A DNA stretch of 64,000 nt from Limnohabitans sp. T6-20 (GCF_003063505.1 NZ_NERW01000001.1:798501-862500); one strand, 5' to 3'; shown: positions 37,382 to 48,802, numbered from the stretch's first letter. Notes: generated by a model not told the origin, from the sequence alone. Numbers and translations: made by a program.

Positions 37382-38508
37382 TGTTCGCCGACAAGACTCC
37401 CCGCAAACGCACTTACCTCTGGCAGCGCCCCGACTGGCCGCAGTGGCGTTATGACGCGGCTGCACTGGCCGGGCCGTTGGCACAGTTGCACCGTGCGCAA
37501 GGCGAATTGGTGGGGCGGATGGCGCACTTGGGGTTGGCGCAGCGCGATCTGGCGACTTTGCAGGTTTTGACGCAAGAGGTCATCACCACCAGCGCCATTG
37601 AGGGCGAAACGCTCAACCTGGAGGCTGTGCGCTCGTCCATTGCCCGCAAGTTGGGAGTGGACATTGGCGCGCTCGCGCCCGCTGACCGCCATGTGGATGG
37701 CGTGGTGGACATGGTGCTGGACGCCACCCAGCAACACGCTCAGCCGCTCACGGCCGAGCGCTTGTTTGGTTGGCATGCAGCGTTGTTTCCCACCGGCTTC
37801 AGCGGCCGTCTGCGGATTCAGGTGGGCAATTGGCGCAACGATGCAGCGGGTCCGATGCAAGTGGTCTCGGGACCGGTGGGTCGAGAAAAGGTGCACTTTG
37901 AGGCACCACCCGCCCACACCTTGCCAGCACAAACCGCTGCGTTTTTGGAATGGTTCAACGCCGGGCCGGTGGGTGATGCGCTGGTGCACGCGGGGCTGGC
38001 GCATTTGTGGCTGGTGACCTTGCACCCGTTTGACGATGGCAACGGCCGCGTCAGCCGTGCGGTGGGCGACATGGCCTTGGCCCGAGCAGAAGGCTCTGCG
38101 CAACGGTTTTACAGCCTGAGTGCGCAAATTCAGCGCGAGCGCAAACAGTATTACGAGCAACTCGAAATGACCCAACGCGGCACGTTGGATGTGACCCCGT
38201 GGCTGGACTGGTTTTTGGGCTGCTTGCTGCGTGCGGTGCAGGGTGCTGATGGTTTGTTGGTGGGCGTGCTGGACAAGGCGCAGTTTTGGCAAAGGTGGGC
38301 AGACACGCCGATGAATGCTCGGCAGACGCTGGTGCTCAACCGCGTGCTCGATGGCATGGACGGAAAGCTGACCAACGCCAAGTGGGCCACCATCGGAAAG
38401 TGCTCGGCCGACACGGCGCTGCGAGACATCAATGACTTGTTGGCGCGTGGCGTGTTGCAGCGGCTCGAAGGTGGCGGGCGCAATACGGCTTATGGTTTGG
38501 TCAAGTAG
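37381..38508 (+). CDS. Fic family protein (probable AMP-transferase with self-inhibition motif)
   Basis: A 375-residue Fic protein. The active-site motif is HPFDDGNGR (His215), which normally transfers AMP from ATP to a target side chain. The N-terminal inhibitory motif S-x3-E-G is present as SAIEGE at residues 71-76, so this is a class with an internal antitoxin helix. An N-terminal DUF4172-like part precedes it and a C-terminal winged-helix-like segment follows (IGKCSADTALRDINDLLARG, typical of Fic-associated DNA-binding domains). The ATG at 37381 is preferred to a GTG at 37357. The operator repeats next to its start suggest autoregulation. Confidence 0.87.
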   Translation: MFADKTPRKRTYLWQRPDWPQWRYDAAALAGPLAQLHRAQGELVGRMAHLGLAQRDLATLQVLTQEVITTSAIEGETLNLEAVRSSIARKLGVDIGALAPADRHVDGVVDMVLDATQQHAQPLTAERLFGWHAALFPTGFSGRLRIQVGNWRNDAAGPMQVVSGPVGREKVHFEAPPAHTLPAQTAAFLEWFNAGPVGDALVHAGLAHLWLVTLHPFDDGNGRVSRAVGDMALARAEGSAQRFYSLSAQIQRERKQYYEQLEMTQRGTLDVTPWLDWFLGCLLRAVQGADGLLVGVLDKAQFWQRWADTPMNARQTLVLNRVLDGMDGKLTNAKWATIGKCSADTALRDINDLLARGVLQRLEGGGRNTAYGLVK

Positions 38509-38559
38509 AAAAGCACGCTGCGCTGGAGATGAAGGCGCCAATCTATGGGGAGTTGTGTG

Positions 38560-40725
38560 ATGCGTTTTCGTCAGATTCTGTTGTTGCTCTTGCTGGCGCT
38601 GGCCATCGGTGCGTTTGTGGCGCTGGACCTGGGGCGCTTCTTGAGCTTTGAGCAACTTAAAGCCAGTCAGGCCAGTTTTGCGCAGCTGCATGCCGAGCAG
38701 CCGTTCACGGTGGCGGTGGTGTATTTCTTGGTTTATGTGCTGGCCACGGCGTTGTCGTTTCCGGGCGCGACCATCATCACGCTGGCGGGGGGCGCGGTGT
38801 TTGGGCTGTGGCAGGGTTTGTTGATCGTGTCGTTTGCATCCACCCTGGGCGCAACACTGGCGTTTTTGGTGTCGCGCTTTTTGTTGCGCGACTGGGTGGA
38901 GGCGCGTTTTGGTCAGCGCCTGGCCGACATCAACGCGGGGGTGAACCGCGAGGGCGGTTTTTACCTCTTCACTTTGCGCCTGATTCCGGTCGTGCCGTTT
39001 TTTTTGATCAACCTGCTCATGGGCCTCACGCGCATGAAGGTGTGGACGTATTACTGGGTCAGCCAGCTCGGCATGTTGGCGGGCACGGCGGTGTATGTGA
39101 ACGCGGGCACGCAATTGGGTCAACTCGACTCGGTGCGGGGCATTTTGAGTCCGGCGATTTTGGGCAGTTTTGTGCTGCTGGGCATCTTCCCGCTGATCGC
39201 GCGCCGCATCGTGGCGGCTGTGCAAAAACGCAAGGTTTACGCCCGCTGGGCCAGCGTGCGCCCCAAGATCTTTGACCGCAACCTGATCGTCATCGGCGGC
39301 GGCGCGGCGGGGCTGGTGTCGGCCTACATCGCGGCGGCGGTCAAAGCCAAGGTCACGCTGATCGAGGCGCACAAGATGGGCGGCGACTGCCTGAACTACG
39401 GCTGTGTGCCCAGCAAGGCATTGATCAAGAGCGCCAAAGTGGCCCACCAGATGCGACACGCTTCCCGATACGGCCTGAGCGATGTCGTGCCCACGTTCAG
39501 CTTCAAAGCGGTCATGCAGCGCGTGCGTGATGTCATTCAAGCGATCGAGCCGCACGACAGCATCGAGCGCTACACCGGACTCGGTGTGGAGGTGTTGCAG
39601 GGCTACGGCAAGCTGGTCAACCCGTGGACGGTGGAGGTGGCGCTGAACGATGGCAAGGTGCAGCGCCTGACCGCCCGCAGCATCGTGATTGCCGCAGGCG
39701 CGCGGCCCGTTGTGCCAGACCTGCCGGGCCTGGTCGATGTGGGCTATCTGACCAGCGACACGCTGTGGGACGCTTTTGCGCAACTCGATGAAATTCCCCG
39801 GCGCATCGTGGTGTTGGGTGGCGGGCCGATTGGGTGCGAGTTGTCGCAAAGTTTGGCGCGTTTGGGCGCACAAGTAACGCAGGTTGAAATGGGCGAGCGC
39901 CTCATGGTGCGTGAAGACGAAGACGTTTCGCAATGCGTGCGCGAGGCCTTGGCGGCCGACGGCGTGCAGGTGCTCACGGGCCACACGGCACTGCGTTGTG
40001 AACAGCAGGGCATCGAAAAGACACTGCTGCTGGAACATCAAGGCCAAACCCTCTCTGTGCCCTTCGATGCTTTGATTTGCGCCGTGGGCCGCCAGGCGCG
40101 CTTGCAAGGCTATGGCCTGGAAGACATTGGCGTGCCCACGCACCGCACGGTAGACACCAACGAGTATCTGCAAACGCTGTACCCCAACATCTATGCCGCA
40201 GGCGATGTGGCCGGGCCCTGGCAGTTCACCCACACCGCTGCGCACCAGGCCTGGTATGCGGCCGTGAACGCTTTGTTTGGCGATTTCAAACTGTTCAAGG
40301 TGGATCAGCGCGTGATTCCGAGCGCCACCTTCGTGGACCCCGAAGTGGCGCGCGTGGGCCTGAACGAGCAAGAGGCCAAGGCGCAAGGCATCGCCTACGA
40401 AGTGACGCGCTACGGCATCGACGATCTGGACCGTGCCCTGGCCGACAGCGAGGCGCGGGGCTGGGTGAAGGTGCTCACCGTGCCGGGCAAAGACCGCATT
40501 TTGGGCGTGACCATCGTGGGCACACACGCGGCAGACTTGTTGGCCGAGTACGTGCTGGCTATGAAGCATGGCCTGGGTCTGAATAAAATTCTGGGCACCA
40601 TCCACACCTACCCCACATGGTCCGAGGCCAACAAATACGCGGCGGGCGAATGGAAGCGGGCGCATGCGCCGCAGCGCTTGCTGGCTTGGGTCAAGAAGTA
40701 CCACGACTTCAAACGCGGAGCCTGA
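38560..40725 (+). CDS. TVP38/DedA-type membrane domain fused to dihydrolipoamide-dehydrogenase-like oxidoreductase
   Basis: A 721-residue two-part protein. Residues 1-230 form a TVP38/TMEM64 (VTT) membrane domain with about six segments, including FPGATIITLAGGAVFGLWQG and LRLIPVVPFFLINLLMGLTR. From about 240 there is a class I flavin disulfide reductase: FAD motif VIGGGAAGLVSAYIA, redox cysteines Cys277 and Cys282 in GGDCLNYGCVPSK, NAD motif VLGGGPIGCELSQSL, AAGDVAG, and the C-terminal histidine motif GTIHTYPTWSEA. This is like mercuric reductase/Lpd but lacks a metal-binding N-terminus. The ATG at 38560 follows GGGGAG. It probably passes electrons to a membrane or thiol partner; the substrate is unknown. 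Confidence 0.88.
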   Translation: MRFRQILLLLLLALAIGAFVALDLGRFLSFEQLKASQASFAQLHAEQPFTVAVVYFLVYVLATALSFPGATIITLAGGAVFGLWQGLLIVSFASTLGATLAFLVSRFLLRDWVEARFGQRLADINAGVNREGGFYLFTLRLIPVVPFFLINLLMGLTRMKVWTYYWVSQLGMLAGTAVYVNAGTQLGQLDSVRGILSPAILGSFVLLGIFPLIARRIVAAVQKRKVYARWASVRPKIFDRNLIVIGGGAAGLVSAYIAAAVKAKVTLIEAHKMGGDCLNYGCVPSKALIKSAKVAHQMRHASRYGLSDVVPTFSFKAVMQRVRDVIQAIEPHDSIERYTGLGVEVLQGYGKLVNPWTVEVALNDGKVQRLTARSIVIAAGARPVVPDLPGLVDVGYLTSDTLWDAFAQLDEIPRRIVVLGGGPIGCELSQSLARLGAQVTQVEMGERLMVREDEDVSQCVREALAADGVQVLTGHTALRCEQQGIEKTLLLEHQGQTLSVPFDALICAVGRQARLQGYGLEDIGVPTHRTVDTNEYLQTLYPNIYAAGDVAGPWQFTHTAAHQAWYAAVNALFGDFKLFKVDQRVIPSATFVDPEVARVGLNEQEAKAQGIAYEVTRYGIDDLDRALADSEARGWVKVLTVPGKDRILGVTIVGTHAADLLAEYVLAMKHGLGLNKILGTIHTYPTWSEANKYAAGEWKRAHAPQRLLAWVKKYHDFKRGA

Positions 40726-40727
40726 GC

Positions 40728-41513
40728 ATGGCACGACACCGGAGTGCATTTGCTGCCGCAGGGCTCCTGGCCTTGAGTGCCCACGCCACATCGCCACTGC
40801 CCTTGTCAGGGACTGTGTCTGGACCTTTGTTGCCTTTTACCAGCCAGCACAGCACCAGTGCCTCAGCAGCAGCGCCAGGCTGGCGCTTTGTGGGCTTGCC
40901 CAACAAACCCGAGATCGCCGCCACGCGTTTTGAGTTGGGGCAAGTCGATGGCGTGGCCGGTGTGCAGGTGCGCACCGACAAGTCGTATGGCACCTGGGCG
41001 CATGACTGGCGCGGCACCGCAGGCACGCTGCAATGGCGCTGGCGTCTGGACCAAGCCTTGAGCGGTGGCCTGCGGCCTGCCGATTTGCGGCGCAAAGACG
41101 GCGATGATGCGGCGCTCAAAGTGTGTGTGATGTTTGACCATGCGCTCGATCGCGTGCCCTTTGGCGAACGCACGCTGCTGCGCGTGGCGCGCTCGGTGAG
41201 CGGCGAAAACCTGCCCGCCGCCACCGTGTGTTATCTCTGGGACCCACTGCAAGCCAGTGGCACCACCGCCGCCAACACCTACAGCCGCCGCGTGCGCTAC
41301 GTGGTGGTGCAGGGCACTGGCGCAACGCTGCAGCAGTGGCTCGGCGAATCACGCGACGTGGCGCAAGACTTCCTCACGCTGTTTGGCGATGAACTGCCTG
41401 TGGGCAGTACCAAAACCGCGGTGCCTTCAGTCAGCGCGGTGGTGATCGGCGCGGACAGCGACAACACACAAGCGCGCAGCAGCGGCTGGGTCGCGCAGCT
41501 TCAGTGGCGCTGA
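40728..41513 (+). CDS. DUF3047 secreted protein
   Basis: A 261-residue protein with a signal peptide (RHRSAFAAAGLLALSAHATS) and a beta-rich DUF3047 domain: VRTDKSYGTWAHDWRGTAGT, LQWRWRLDQALSGGLRPADL, KDGDDAALKVCVMFDH. The family function is unknown; the pattern suggests a carbohydrate-binding-like beta sandwich in the periplasm. It starts two bases after the TVP38-oxidoreductase stop, so the two are cotranscribed. Confidence 0.85.
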   Translation: MARHRSAFAAAGLLALSAHATSPLPLSGTVSGPLLPFTSQHSTSASAAAPGWRFVGLPNKPEIAATRFELGQVDGVAGVQVRTDKSYGTWAHDWRGTAGTLQWRWRLDQALSGGLRPADLRRKDGDDAALKVCVMFDHALDRVPFGERTLLRVARSVSGENLPAATVCYLWDPLQASGTTAANTYSRRVRYVVVQGTGATLQQWLGESRDVAQDFLTLFGDELPVGSTKTAVPSVSAVVIGADSDNTQARSSGWVAQLQWR

Positions 41514-41708
41514 AACGTGTGCGTGCGCGTCAAAAGCCGATCCCTGCGCGTAGCTAACCACCGAGGTCGCACGCGCCACCTCACCGCCATCGCGCTCCAG
41601 CAGGCGGCGTGACACGCCTGCCGCAGGTGAAGCGACCCAGTCCAGCGTGTGGCTGTTGACCACGCAGCGTTGACTGAGGTCAGAGTTGAGGGCCATCTTG
41701 TCGTTCAT
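41427..41708 (-). pseudogene. ChrR-like cupin, 3'-truncated
   Basis: The first ~63 residues match the N-terminus of ChrR-type cupin proteins: MALNSDLSQRCVVNSHTLDW, SRRLLERDGGEVARATSVVS, and the start of the metal-binding motif FDAHAH. Past position 41518 the similarity stops and the frame reads antisense through the end of the DUF3047 gene (stop at 41427). The rest of the cupin barrel is missing. The break coincides with the DUF3047 stop codon, so a deletion seems to have joined the two. Confidence 0.65.
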
Positions 41709-41835
41709 GTTTGAGCGTAGTCATAGTGTGTCGCTGCCCACTGTGCCCCAATGGCTGGGGTGGCTTGAGGGTGCGGCCAATTCAAATGATGGAGTTAGCC
41801 AAAAGCAATTGGATTAAACCAGCCAATCAACATAA

Positions 41836-44028
<2,193 letters not shown>

Positions 44029-44044
44029 TCCTTGTGTGCTCTGG

Positions 44045-44076
44045 CGGGGTGGCTTTTGAGCCACCCCGTTTTTTTT
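44045..44076 (+). terminator. rho-independent terminator after katG
   Basis: Perfect 10-bp stem CGGGGTGGCT / AGCCACCCCG, loop TTTG, followed by eight T. It lies 16 bp after the katG stop. Confidence 0.9.
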
Positions 44077-44108
44077 GCGACGGGCATCGATATGCCCAGT
44101 GCATTGAC

Positions 44109-46463
44109 TCAGGTTTTGAGCACGACCGGCTCCAGAGCCTCGCCTTGCGCTGTGATGCGGCCAATGATGGCCGTGTGTGCATAGCCTGCCGCTTGCAGGG
44201 CCTGAACGCACGCCGCAGCTTGTGCGGCGGGCACGCTGGCCAGCAGGCCACCTGCGGTTTGCGGGTCAAACAACAGCGGGTAGCGCGGGTCGTTCACAAA
44301 TTCATCGGCGTTGCGCAGGGCGCGGCGCAGGCGCACATTGGCCGGTTGCAATGAACTGACGATGCCTGCCTTGATGCAGTCAACCGCGCCATCGAGCAGG
44401 GGCAGGGTGCTCAGCTGCAGTTCGGCGTCCACGCCCGAGGGGCGTGTCATTTCGATCAGGTGGCCGAGCAAACCAAAACCGGTCAGGTCGGTGCAGGCGG
44501 TGGCGCCGTGCGTTTGCAAAATGTGGGCGCCGGTTTGGTTGGACTGCAGCATCGATTGCAGCGCGGCATCGATCCAGCGGCCCTTGGCCGCATGCCGCGC
44601 GTGCGCAGCAAACAGGGTGCCCGTGCCGATGGGTTTGGTCAGCAGCAGCACGTCGCCTGCTTGCATGCCGCCCTTGCGCATGACGCTGTTCATCTTTTCA
44701 TCGATCAGGCCATTGATGGCAAAGCCCAAGGCCAGCTCTGCGCCTTCGCCGGTGTGGCCGCCCACCAGGGCGCAGCCAGCGGCGTTCAGCACTTCAATCG
44801 CCCCACCCATCATTTGGGTCAGCAGGTCTTCGACTTTGCTTTCCAGCCCCGGCGGCACGGTGACCACGGCGGTGGCCGTTTGTGGCTCGGCGCCCATGGC
44901 AAAAATATCGCCCAGCGCATGGTTGGCAGCCACTTTGCCAAACAGATAAGGGTCGTCGATGAAGGCCCGGAAAAAGTCCACGGTCTGAACCACGGCCATG
45001 CCCGGTGGCACGCGCACCACGGCGGCATCGTCGGGCGAGTGCAGGCCGATCAGCACATCGGGGCGCTGGACCGGTTGCAGCTGGCCCAGGGCGCGCGACA
45101 AGATGTTCGCCCCCACCTTGGCACCGCAGCCACCGCAGCGCATGGCGATGGCCGAGATGGCTTGCAGCGACTCTTCGGCGCTCAAGGACAAGTGCGTCGT
45201 GGGTGCCTTGCCTTGGGCCCGGATGTCTTTCAGCAACTGGCCCATCGACTGGATCGCGGTTCTGACATGGGCACCCGGGTGGCTGGGGTCCATCGCTGGC
45301 AAGGCGGTGAAGCGGCGCATGAAGTTGCGGTCAATGCGGTCTTTCCAGTGCCAGACCCAATCGCCTGCAAAGCCCAGGGCACCGCGCGATGCCACGGCGT
45401 AGCGGTTGCCCGTCGAAATCAAAGCCAGCCAATCGCGTTGCGGCTTGTAAGCCACCAAGGACTGGCCACGCAAGCTGCGGCGCAAATTGTCGGCCAGGGG
45501 TTTGCCCATGCGCACGGCAAACACACCGGCTTTTTCGAGCGGGCGGTCCACAAAAGATGCGATGTCTCCGGCCGCAAACACCAGCGGGTCGTTGACCGTT
45601 TGCAGCTGTGCATTGACCTGGATGAAGCCTTGCGCGTCCAGCGCCAGGCCGGTGCTTTGCAGCCACGCGGGGCCGCCCGCTTGCGTGACCCACATGGTTT
45701 CGTCGGCGTCGTGCGTTCGGCCGTTTTTGGTGTGCAGACAACCGGGCGAGACTTGCACCACTTCGGCTTGGGTGTGCACCTCGATGTTGCGATCACTCAG
45801 CACCTTGGCAAAGCGCGCACGCACGCCCGGGTTGTGTGTCGGCAAGATCGTGTCAGCGGCCGTGAGCAGCACAAACTTCAGGTCTTCCGGGTTGCGCCCG
45901 AGGGCTTTGAGTTCGTTGCGCAAGCGGTATTGCATGGACAGCAGCAACTCCACACCTCCGGCACCGCCGCCCACCACGGCAATCGTCATGCGGCCCCGGT
46001 GCGATGGCCATTGCCGCGCTTTGTCGAGCAGGGCCAGCCAGCGCTGGTTGAACTGCGCAATCGGCTTGACGGGCACGGCCAGGCTTTGCGCGCCCTCGAC
46101 TTGCTGCATCTGTGGGGTGGAGCCGATGTTGATCGACAGCACGTCATAAGCGACCGCCGGGCGGTTGCGACAAATGACCTGTTTGTTTTGTCGGTCGATG
46201 CCGACCACCGCATCGTGGTACAGCCGGGCACCGGCAAAGGCGCACAGGCGGCCCAGGTCGATGTGCACTTCGTCAAAGCTGTAGTGACCCGAGATGTAGC
46301 CGGGCAGCATGCCCGAATAGGGCGTGTCGATGTCGGTGCAAATGACGGTGATGCGCACGCCGGGTTCGGGCTTCATGGCGAACATGCGCAGCACGCCCAC
46401 ATGGCTGTGGCCGCCGCCGACCAGCACCAGGTCGCGCAGCACGGGTTGATTGGAAGATTGCAT
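44109..46463 (-). CDS. selD: NAD(P)/FAD oxidoreductase-SelD fusion (selenide, water dikinase)
   Basis: A 784-residue fusion. Residues 1-400 are an NDH-2-like pyridine nucleotide-disulfide oxidoreductase (LVLVGGGHSHVGVLRMF, AVVGGGAGGVELLLS, VFAAGDIASF), the known N-terminal partner of SelD (TIGR03169 type). From about 430 comes SelD, which makes selenophosphate from selenide and ATP: active-site Cys443/Cys446 in MRCGGCGAK (cysteine, not selenocysteine), then DDAAVVRVP, TVDFFRAFIDDPY, and VGGHTGEGAELALGFAING. The flavin part may supply selenide. The ATG at 46463 overlaps the stop of the SenB-like gene (TGATG), so the two products are made together. Confidence 0.9.
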   Translation of the reverse strand: MQSSNQPVLRDLVLVGGGHSHVGVLRMFAMKPEPGVRITVICTDIDTPYSGMLPGYISGHYSFDEVHIDLGRLCAFAGARLYHDAVVGIDRQNKQVICRNRPAVAYDVLSINIGSTPQMQQVEGAQSLAVPVKPIAQFNQRWLALLDKARQWPSHRGRMTIAVVGGGAGGVELLLSMQYRLRNELKALGRNPEDLKFVLLTAADTILPTHNPGVRARFAKVLSDRNIEVHTQAEVVQVSPGCLHTKNGRTHDADETMWVTQAGGPAWLQSTGLALDAQGFIQVNAQLQTVNDPLVFAAGDIASFVDRPLEKAGVFAVRMGKPLADNLRRSLRGQSLVAYKPQRDWLALISTGNRYAVASRGALGFAGDWVWHWKDRIDRNFMRRFTALPAMDPSHPGAHVRTAIQSMGQLLKDIRAQGKAPTTHLSLSAEESLQAISAIAMRCGGCGAKVGANILSRALGQLQPVQRPDVLIGLHSPDDAAVVRVPPGMAVVQTVDFFRAFIDDPYLFGKVAANHALGDIFAMGAEPQTATAVVTVPPGLESKVEDLLTQMMGGAIEVLNAAGCALVGGHTGEGAELALGFAINGLIDEKMNSVMRKGGMQAGDVLLLTKPIGTGTLFAAHARHAAKGRWIDAALQSMLQSNQTGAHILQTHGATACTDLTGFGLLGHLIEMTRPSGVDAELQLSTLPLLDGAVDCIKAGIVSSLQPANVRLRRALRNADEFVNDPRYPLLFDPQTAGGLLASVPAAQAAACVQALQAAGYAHTAIIGRITAQGEALEPVVLKT

Positions 46464-47443
46464 CAAGGTGTCCAGAGGTCTTGCACCCAACGGTGCAAGG
46501 CAGCGCGTTCGGCCTGCGGTTCAAACAAGGGTGCGCGCAAAGCGCACTGATGGCCCAAGTGTGCCACCAGGGCGTTCTGATTTTGGGGTGCACGGCAGCG
46601 CAGCAGCAAATCGACCAGGCCTTGTGCGTCACCTGCTTCAAAAAGACCTGCGTAATCCGCGCCCAACAGACCCAGGTTGCCATCGATGCGCGAGGCCAGC
46701 ACTGGAGTGCCGCTGCAAATCGCTTCCATCAGCACATGCGCGCCGCCTTCGAGGCGGCTGGTGTGCACCAGCAGGTGCGCGCGCTGGATGCGTTGCAAGG
46801 TTTGCCGATGCGACAAGGCACCCAACCAGCGGTAATGCGGGCATTGCACTTGTGTGGCTTGTGCGGCATCGCCCAGCCTTGCATCGAGTGGCGCGCCAAT
46901 GTGGTCGATCAGGATGTCGCTGTCCGGTGGCAACAAACGTGCTGCCGCCATCAGGGTGAGCGGGTCTTTTTCTTCGCGCAGATGCCCCACCATCACCACG
47001 CGCAAGTGACGGGTGGTTTTGGCCAAGGTCTGGCGCGTGCCGGTGGATTGGTAGATCACCCGGGTTTTGCTTTGGTGTTGGGGAGGCAAGGCGTTTGCCC
47101 CCAGCCCTTGCAGCACCACCAGCGACTTGGCCAGGTCCAGAGACCGTTGGGCTTGTGGGTCGCGTGCAATGTCGCGGTACAGATCCGTGCCGGTCAGGGC
47201 CAACCCCAGTCCGTGCTGGCCGTGTTGTGCGTGCCATGCTTGCACCGAGTCTGCCGAGCGCCGGGCGTGCAGCGCCAGCATCACCTCGTCTTGTGTGTCT
47301 CGGGCATCGGCATCGGGCCATTGCCGCACAATGCGCACGGCATGCGAGGCCAGCAAGTGCTGCCAGCGGCGTGCCGTTTGCCAGTTGCCGTTGTTGGCAT
47401 CGGCCAAGGCGGGGCTGACGATGACCACACGGCGTTTTTGCAT
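46463..47443 (-). CDS. senB: SenB-like glycosyltransferase (selenosugar synthase family)
   Basis: A 326-residue GT4-type glycosyltransferase. The N-terminus has VVIVSPALADANNGNWQTAR then RWQHLL, the TIGR04348 pattern of SenB, which joins selenophosphate to a UDP-sugar to make a selenosugar in selenoneine synthesis. TGTDLYRDI and the donor-site region RLEGGAHVLMEAICSGTPVL follow. It is coupled by stop-start overlap to the SelD fusion that makes selenophosphate, matching the known senB-senC arrangement. No SenA (EgtB-like) gene is visible in the window. An ordinary glycosyltransferase is the alternative. Confidence 0.72.
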   Translation of the reverse strand: MQKRRVVIVSPALADANNGNWQTARRWQHLLASHAVRIVRQWPDADARDTQDEVMLALHARRSADSVQAWHAQHGQHGLGLALTGTDLYRDIARDPQAQRSLDLAKSLVVLQGLGANALPPQHQSKTRVIYQSTGTRQTLAKTTRHLRVVMVGHLREEKDPLTLMAAARLLPPDSDILIDHIGAPLDARLGDAAQATQVQCPHYRWLGALSHRQTLQRIQRAHLLVHTSRLEGGAHVLMEAICSGTPVLASRIDGNLGLLGADYAGLFEAGDAQGLVDLLLRCRAPQNQNALVAHLGHQCALRAPLFEPQAERAALHRWVQDLWTP

Positions 47444-47550
47444 GCTCGGGTTATACCTGAACGGTCCAACCCGAGTGGTGTGCAGGGCAGCACTCTGGGC
47501 TGGCAGGCTGGGCACCTTGGTGCATGCGCGAACGCCCGCAGGTCACGCCC

Positions 47551-47718
47551 TCATTTGGCCATCGAGCAATGCCCACCGCTCGTGGCCTGGCCCGAACCTG
47601 CTGCGATCAACGGCGGCTCGTTGCGCAGGTCGACTGGGGCAGAGGTCTTGTAGTCCCAGGTCAGAAAGGCGGCCAGGCTGAGCCAGAAAACCGCTTGCAG
47701 TTTGTGAGTGTTGCTCAT
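47551..47718 (-). CDS. Small single-span membrane protein in the selenium operon (55 aa)
   Basis: MSNTHKLQAVFWLSLAAFLT is followed by WDYKTSAPVD and a short tail ending SGGHCSMAK. It has one hydrophobic segment and a C-terminal His-Cys pair. GGAG lies seven bases before the ATG, and the gene starts ten bases after the YedE-like stop. I do not recognise a family. Its place between transporter and SenB suggests a helper of one of them, for example metal or selenium binding by the HC tail; this is inference. Confidence 0.55.
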   Translation of the reverse strand: MSNTHKLQAVFWLSLAAFLTWDYKTSAPVDLRNEPPLIAAGSGQATSGGHCSMAK

Positions 47719-47728
47719 GCGGTCTCCT

Positions 47729-48802
47729 TCAGAACTGGTAGTGACGTCGTACACGCACGCCGATCAGCGTGCCGGCAAAAGCCATGGGCACCCAAATCCA
47801 GCCGTGCAGGCTGCCGGTGGAGATGCCGCTGAGCATGGCGCCGATGTTGCAGCCAAAGGCCAGGCGTGAGCTGTAACCCATGACGAAGCCAGCCACCAAG
47901 CCAATCACCCATTGCTGCGTGCTCAGGGGTTGGCTGTCGGCAGGTGCCTTGGCCGACACCCACAGTGCCCCGCCCAGGATGCCGATGTTGGTGATGGTGG
48001 TCACGTCCATCAGCACGGTTTGGGTCAGGCGCTGCGCGTTGCCCGCTTGACCCCAGAAGCCGTTGGCGGTGGGGTCAAACAGGCCGAGTGCGACGGCCCC
48101 TTTGGCCGCCCACAGGCCAAAGCCATAGACCACGCCCCAGGGTTGCCCCGCCAGCAGCAAGTTGAGGGTGGCCAGCACGGCCAGCACCACCGCGCCCACG
48201 ATCCAGCGTTGGTTGAACCAGGTCTGGCCTGCGCCCACCCACAGGCGGGTGGCCGCCAGCACGGCGGCCAAGAGGGCCAGCGTCAGGCCCAATGCGCCGT
48301 TGGTGCCCAGTTGGTCGGTCAGGCTGATGGGGGCCATTTGGCCCAGCGACAGCCAGCTGTCCAAGTGCACCGAGCCCAGAAAACTGCCCAGCGCAAACAG
48401 CGGCAAGATGCCCATGTTGAGCGGCACGCCCAAGCCTGCTTTGTACAAAGTGCCCGAGCCGCAACCGTCGGCAATTTGCATGGTCAGCCCAAACACGAAG
48501 GCGCCTACCAGCAAGCTCACGCTGGGTGGCCCCAAAGCGGCATGCAGTTCAGAAAACTGACCTAGCAACGGCAGCGCGGCCAGGCTGGCCAGGGCCAGCA
48601 GCAGCACTTGCCCGGCAACGCCTTGCGGGTTGCGCTGCTCAATCAGCTGACGCCAGCCGGTGGTGAAGCCAAAACGGGCCCCGGCCAAAGCCGCGCCCAT
48701 GCCCACCCCGACCAGCAGCAGCACCGATTGGCGCACCGAGACTTCGAGGATCAGGAAGATGAAAAAAGCGGCCAGGATGGCCGCTAAAGGGAGTCGTTTC
48801 AT
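47729..48802 (-). CDS. YeeE/YedE family transporter, probable selenium or thiosulfate uptake
   Basis: A 357-residue membrane protein with about nine hydrophobic segments and the two signature cysteine loops of the family, QIADGCGSGTLYKAGLG and RLAFGCNIGAMLSGISTGSL. YeeE (TsuA) carries thiosulfate across the inner membrane using such cysteines; YedE relatives are linked to selenium metabolism. The presence of SelD and a SenB-like gene downstream favours a selenium compound. The ATG at 48802 gives a membrane start (MKRLPLAAILAAFFIFLI). Confidence 0.85.
   Translation of the reverse strand: MKRLPLAAILAAFFIFLILEVSVRQSVLLLVGVGMGAALAGARFGFTTGWRQLIEQRNPQGVAGQVLLLALASLAALPLLGQFSELHAALGPPSVSLLVGAFVFGLTMQIADGCGSGTLYKAGLGVPLNMGILPLFALGSFLGSVHLDSWLSLGQMAPISLTDQLGTNGALGLTLALLAAVLAATRLWVGAGQTWFNQRWIVGAVVLAVLATLNLLLAGQPWGVVYGFGLWAAKGAVALGLFDPTANGFWGQAGNAQRLTQTVLMDVTTITNIGILGGALWVSAKAPADSQPLSTQQWVIGLVAGFVMGYSSRLAFGCNIGAMLSGISTGSLHGWIWVPMAFAGTLIGVRVRRHYQF

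Noticed and set aside
37333..40797. Open frame of 1154 codons on the minus strand
   Set aside because: It lies antisense to the fic gene and the TVP38-oxidoreductase gene, both of which have clear motifs, and its own translation is low-complexity His/Gln/Arg-rich. Similar long antisense frames at 24905-26770, 12880-14322 and 44460-46550 are also effects of high GC.
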